Source of the DNA: Modestobacter excelsi
GTDB lineage: Bacteria > Actinomycetota > Actinomycetes > Mycobacteriales > Geodermatophilaceae
Assembly (NCBI RefSeq): GCF_005930495.1
Contig: NZ_SJEX01000044.1
Span: 1-41,853, forward strand
Direction: 5' to 3'
Length of the DNA stretch: 41,853 nucleotides
Of this stretch, positions 38,940 through 41,853 are shown in pieces (the stretch's first letter is position 1; every line of letters begins with the position of its first letter). The notes below the pieces were generated by a model. That model saw only the letters and a program-made list of their open reading frames with translations, was not told the origin of the DNA and did no database searches. Both the position numbers and the translations under genes were made by a program.

Positions 38940-40633
38940 AGCGGCGACCGGAGCAGGTCACCCGTGATCGAGAGGCAGATCAGGGCCACGAGCAGGGTCG
39001 CGAGGGTCAGCCCGACCCGCCGGAAGCTCCAGCGCTGGATGCGCACCGAGGGCAGCTGGTAGGGCAGCAGCGCCACGAACTGCGCGTGCAGGTCGCGGCC
39101 CTGCTGGCGGAGCATCCGGCGCAGCTGGGAGGGCATGGTCAGCCCGCGGGTGGCGGCGAACGCCTCGGCGATCTCCTCGTCGGAGAACTGGGTGCGGGCC
39201 CGTCGGTAGACCCGTTCGGCGTCGGTGCGCAGCCCGAGGACCAGCATCATGTTGGCCAGGTCGACCGCCTGCCGCCACGGGCTGGGCCGCACCTCGGCGA
39301 ACGCGGTGTCGATGACCACCAGCCGGCCGTCGCGGACCAGCAGGTTCGCCGGCTTGATGTCCCGGTGGGCGACGCCGATCTCCCACATCCGGCGGACCAG
39401 CGCGAGCCCCTGGTCGATGATCGCGTCGTCGACCTCGGCGTCGCCCACCTCCTGGGCGCCGTCCATGAACTCGGCGACCAGCAGGTACTCCCGTTCCGGG
39501 GTGATCTCCACGATGCCCAGCGGGCGCGGGGTGGGCAACCCGGCGTCGGTGAACAGGTGCATCACGTAGTCCTCGTACTGCACGAGCCGGCGCACGCTGT
39601 GGAACGGCTGCTCGTCCTCCAGCCGGCCGTAGAGCAGCGTGCGACCGAGCTTGTACCAGCGGTCGGAGTGCACATGGGTGGCCGCGTAGAGCTTGCCGAA
39701 CACGCAGCTCTGCCCCGCGCCGGCCGCCTTGACGGTGATCCGCAGCGGGGTGGAGCCGCCGGAGCCGGAGAGGTTGAACGGCTCCACGGCGGTGGCCAGC
39801 AGCCCGAGCTGGTCCTCCAGGGCGCGGATGATCGCCTCGCCGCGGGGCCCGGTGACGTCCAGGTGCGCCGGGCGGCCGCGGCGGTAGCGCACCGGGTAGA
39901 CGTCGTTGGGGGTGAGCAGCCGGAAGGCTGCCAGCGGGACGGCGACGCCCAGGATGACGCCGGCGGCGATGTCGGTCGGGTGGTCCTGGCCCAGGTAGAG
40001 GCGGGACAGCGCGGTGACCGCGAGCAGCACGCAGACGACCCACTTGCCGGTGGTGCGGTACCGGCCGGCGGGGACCAGCGAGTAGACGGCGTTGAGCAGG
40101 AAGGTGGCGAGCACGGTCATCGGCAGCGACGGCATCGAGAAACCCGCCCAGGGACCGATCACCTCGACCTCGAAGGGGCGGGGGCGCTGCAGCGTGCCGG
40201 CCATGTCGGCGCCGACCTTCACCACGATGATGCCGACGGCGAGCACCACGAACAGGTGCCGCCACCGCCGTACGGCGATCAGCACCGCCAGGTTGCCCAG
40301 CCACAGCACGTAGATGGCCGTGGCCGAGGCCAGCACGCCGGCCACGTCGGCCACGTCGGTCAGCACCGGGTTGCGGATCCGCTCGAACCCCTGGAGGACC
40401 CAGGTGTCGGCGACGTCGAACCGGCCCACGCTGTCGGTGGCCCAGACGACCACCCAGGCGAGGACGACCAGACCGGACAGCGCCAGCCACCACTTGCCCG
40501 AGGCGTTGAGGTGCCGCGGCAGCGGCGGCGGCTCGCCCGAGGGGCGCCGCCGGCGCCGGACGCGGTGGATCGCCGGCGGTCCCTGCCCCGAGGGAGGCAC
40601 CGCGGTGGGCACTGCCTGCGGCAGCGAGGTCAC
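38936..40633 (-). CDS. PAP2-like membrane domain fused to a protein-kinase-like domain
   Basis: The protein has 565 residues from GTG 40633. A Pro/Arg-rich lead (1-45) precedes six helices (47-235) resembling PAP2. The PAP2 motifs are degenerate: RPRP occurs at 150-153 but the Lys seven residues before the second Arg-Pro is Ala145; the PSGH site reads PSLP (168-171); and motif 3 is SRLYLGQDHPTD, with Asp-His where His-Trp is usual. A kinase-like domain follows (about 270-510): Lys314 in VFGKLYA as possible ATP lysine, catalytic loop HRDIKPAN (423-430), and Asp442 in VIDTAF as the metal-binding Asp. A final helix at 539-560 puts the C-terminus across or in the membrane. Kinase activity is likely, PAP2 activity doubtful. 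It heads the operon. Confidence 0.88.
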   Translation of the reverse strand: MTSLPQAVPTAVPPSGQGPPAIHRVRRRRRPSGEPPPLPRHLNASGKWWLALSGLVVLAWVVVWATDSVGRFDVADTWVLQGFERIRNPVLTDVADVAGVLASATAIYVLWLGNLAVLIAVRRWRHLFVVLAVGIIVVKVGADMAGTLQRPRPFEVEVIGPWAGFSMPSLPMTVLATFLLNAVYSLVPAGRYRTTGKWVVCVLLAVTALSRLYLGQDHPTDIAAGVILGVAVPLAAFRLLTPNDVYPVRYRRGRPAHLDVTGPRGEAIIRALEDQLGLLATAVEPFNLSGSGGSTPLRITVKAAGAGQSCVFGKLYAATHVHSDRWYKLGRTLLYGRLEDEQPFHSVRRLVQYEDYVMHLFTDAGLPTPRPLGIVEITPEREYLLVAEFMDGAQEVGDAEVDDAIIDQGLALVRRMWEIGVAHRDIKPANLLVRDGRLVVIDTAFAEVRPSPWRQAVDLANMMLVLGLRTDAERVYRRARTQFSDEEIAEAFAATRGLTMPSQLRRMLRQQGRDLHAQFVALLPYQLPSVRIQRWSFRRVGLTLATLLVALICLSITGDLLRSPL

Positions 40634-40694
40634 GGCAGCAGATGCTCCACCTCACCGGCGGTCCCGAACATCCCCTCCTGCGCGGCGATGCCGC

Positions 40695-40700
40695 TAGCGT
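40695..40700 (+). promoter_or_regulatory. Candidate -10 (TAGCGT) in a palindrome between divergent genes
   Basis: TAGCGT sits in the palindrome CGCTAGCG (40693-40700). On the minus strand the same palindrome gives TAGCGG, a possible -10 for the five-gene operon. Here the plus-strand start would lie near 40707, giving a 62-base leader to the GTG at 40769. Confidence 0.4.
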
Positions 40701-40768
40701 GGCCGTGTGCCGCGCCGCCGTGGCCCCACGCCGACGGTGGTGACGCTCCGGCAGGGAAGGCGGGCACT

Positions 40769-41683
40769 GTGCTCAGGAGCCGGGCGCCGTCCGTCCTCCT
40801 CCTCGTCGTGCTGCTGCTCGCCGGGCTGACCGCTTGCAGCTCCGGGTCCTCGGACGACGGGGAACCCGCCGAGGACACGATCCGCTTCGCCTCCTACGAC
40901 TTCAGCGAGAACGAGATCCTCGCCGCGGTCTACGCGGAAGCCGCCCGGCAGGCGGGCCTGCCGGTGTCGCTGCAGCCCGCCGCCGGCACCCGCGAGGTCG
41001 TCGAGCCGGCGCTCGAGCAGGGGGTCGTCGACGTCGTGATCGACTACCTGGGCACGGCGGTGCAGTTCGTCGACCCCGGCAGCACGGCCGGCACCAGCAC
41101 ACCGGAGCAGCTGTACGCCACGCTCAGCGAGGTGCTCGCCCCCCGTGGCGTCGACGTGCTCGCCGCGGCGGCGGCCGAGGACCAGAACGGCTTCGCGGTC
41201 AGCCGGGCCTTCGCCACCGAGCACGGGGTCAGCCGGTTGTCCCAGCTGGAGCAGCTGGCCCCCGGCCTGACCTTCGGCGGCCCGCCGGAGTGCCCGGAGC
41301 GCCCGCTGTGCCTGCCCGGTCTGCGGGCCGTCTACGGCCTGCGGTTCGGCACCGTCGTCAACATGCCGTCCCGGTCCGCCACCGTCGAGGCGCTGGTCGC
41401 CGGGTCGATCCAGGTCGGGCTGCTGGAGACCACGGACGCCCGGCTGGGCGGCAAGGCGCCGGTGGTCCTGCTCACCGACGACCGCTCGCTCCAGCCGCAC
41501 GAGAACGTCGTCCCGCTGGTGCGCACCGCCGCCCTGGACCGGTGGGGCCACCGGCTGGCGGACGCTCTGGACGCGGTCAGCGCCCGGTTGACCACAGCCG
41601 ACCTCATCAGCCTGAACCGGGCCGTGGAGGTCGAGGGACTGACGCCCGAGGCGGCCGCGGCGCGGTGGTGGGCCGCCCGCTGA
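40769..41683 (+). CDS. Glycine-betaine/choline-type (OpuAC) substrate-binding lipoprotein
   Basis: The protein has 304 residues from GTG 40769, with GGGAAGG upstream. The lipobox is LTAC with Cys23 (LLLAGLTACSSGSS). The mature protein has the OpuAC/ProX fold pattern: IRFASYDFSENEILAAVYAEAARQAG, then EPALEQGVVDVVIDYLGTAVQF, a DQNGFAVSRAFATEHGV segment, and VEALVAGSIQVGLLETTDARL. The usual aromatic cage of betaine binders is not obvious, so the ligand may differ. No permease or ATPase follows on this strand before the window ends; the next gene is on the opposite strand. It is thus an orphan binding protein or its partners lie elsewhere. Confidence 0.88.
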   Translation: MLRSRAPSVLLLVVLLLAGLTACSSGSSDDGEPAEDTIRFASYDFSENEILAAVYAEAARQAGLPVSLQPAAGTREVVEPALEQGVVDVVIDYLGTAVQFVDPGSTAGTSTPEQLYATLSEVLAPRGVDVLAAAAAEDQNGFAVSRAFATEHGVSRLSQLEQLAPGLTFGGPPECPERPLCLPGLRAVYGLRFGTVVNMPSRSATVEALVAGSIQVGLLETTDARLGGKAPVVLLTDDRSLQPHENVVPLVRTAALDRWGHRLADALDAVSARLTTADLISLNRAVEVEGLTPEAAAARWWAAR

Positions 41684-41692
41684 CCGCCGGGG

Positions 41693-41851
41693 TCAGCCTC
41701 GGCCGCCGAGCAGCCGGTGCAGCAGGCGGCCGGGCTGGCGGAGGGACCAGCAGGCCAGCCGGACGCCCAGCCGCAGCAGGTCGCCGTACTCCGCCGGCCG
41801 CGGACCGGCCGCGGGCGGCACGGGCGCCGGCGTGGGCGGGGACGGAGGCGG
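41693..41851 (-). CDS. C-terminal fragment of a protein cut by the window edge
   Basis: A minus-strand frame is open from the window edge to TGA at 41693-41695 and codes for 52 residues. It begins Pro-rich (PPPSPPTPAPVPP) and ends with an amphipathic, Arg/Leu-rich stretch (EYGDLLRLGVRLACWSLRQP). Codon third positions are GC-rich as in real genes. No family is recognisable. It is convergent with the binding lipoprotein gene. Confidence 0.4.
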   Translation of the reverse strand, partial: PPPSPPTPAPVPPAAGPRPAEYGDLLRLGVRLACWSLRQPGRLLHRLLGGRG

Positions 41852-41853
41852 GG

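Noticed and set aside
40707..40830. Leaderless ORF from GTG 40707
   Set aside because: It has good hexamer spacing, but the frame is not that of the binding lipoprotein and gives only about 40 Arg/Ser/Cys-rich residues. It is more likely part of the leader.
1..41853. Search for tRNA genes, insertion sequences, integrases, attachment sites and riboswitches
   Set aside because: I saw no T-loop-like sequences with cloverleaf context, no transposase or integrase frames and no known riboswitch core by eye. A covariance-model search would be decisive.

Overview
This window is chromosomal DNA of a very GC-rich actinobacterium. Codon third positions are almost all G or C, GTG starts are common, stop/start overlaps (GTGA, ATGA) are frequent, and many genes seem to be read from leaderless transcripts. 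Gene content (ECF sigma factor with a zinc anti-sigma factor, DUF1707, MMPL, actinobacterial CtaD) and style suggest Geodermatophilaceae (Blastococcus, Modestobacter, Geodermatophilus). That family call is inference. I saw no tRNA, rRNA, CRISPR array, insertion sequence or prophage gene, and no gene-free stretch over 300 bases. The longest gap, 13011-13293, holds two divergent promoters.

Layout. 1-322: C-terminal tail of a Thr/Ser/Pro repeat protein. 342-935: small membrane protein. 1166-4635: tight operon of ECF sigma factor, anti-sigma factor, ABC ATPase and ABC-2 permease. 4694-8238: DUF5872-like protein, RidA-family protein, enoyl-CoA hydratase-like protein, two membrane proteins and a methyltransferase. 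8329-10757: GT-A-like glycosyltransferase overlapping selO. 10762-13010: anchored alpha/beta hydrolase and a secreted aldose epimerase with a near-consensus promoter. 13294-18305: PAS-GGDEF protein, monoglyceride-lipase-like hydrolase, TetR regulator with a double operator, MMPL exporter and a STAS-like protein. 18269-27131: catabolic divergon, with MFS and LysR on the minus strand and cyclase, flavin monooxygenase, extradiol dioxygenase, FAH-family hydrolase, SDR, C-C hydrolase and VOC protein on the plus strand. 27147-29214: ctaD and a small membrane protein. 29343-29939: O-methyltransferase-like protein. 30048-32673: flavinylation module (ferric-reductase-like flavocytochrome, FMN-binding protein, ApbE). 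32815-35430: DedA protein and a NarL-type two-component system. 35516-35980: DUF1707 protein. 35889-40633: five overlapping minus-strand genes with three PAP2 domains, an MprF/AglD-like membrane protein, a lipoprotein and a membrane-bound kinase. 40769-41683: orphan glycine-betaine-type binding lipoprotein. 41693-41851: edge fragment.

How the parts work together. The catabolic divergon looks like a pathway that hydroxylates an aromatic or heteroaromatic ring, opens it by extradiol cleavage, and cuts side-chain or ring-fission C-C bonds; the substrate is unknown. The flavin module would carry electrons from cytosolic NAD(P)H through a haem membrane protein to a covalently flavinylated extracytoplasmic protein. 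The PAP2/kinase/flippase-like operon looks like envelope lipid or polyprenyl-phosphate chemistry and is the best candidate here for an undescribed system. A recurring motif, a TANNNT-like hexamer six or seven bases before the start codon, gives start-site and promoter calls for more than a dozen genes.
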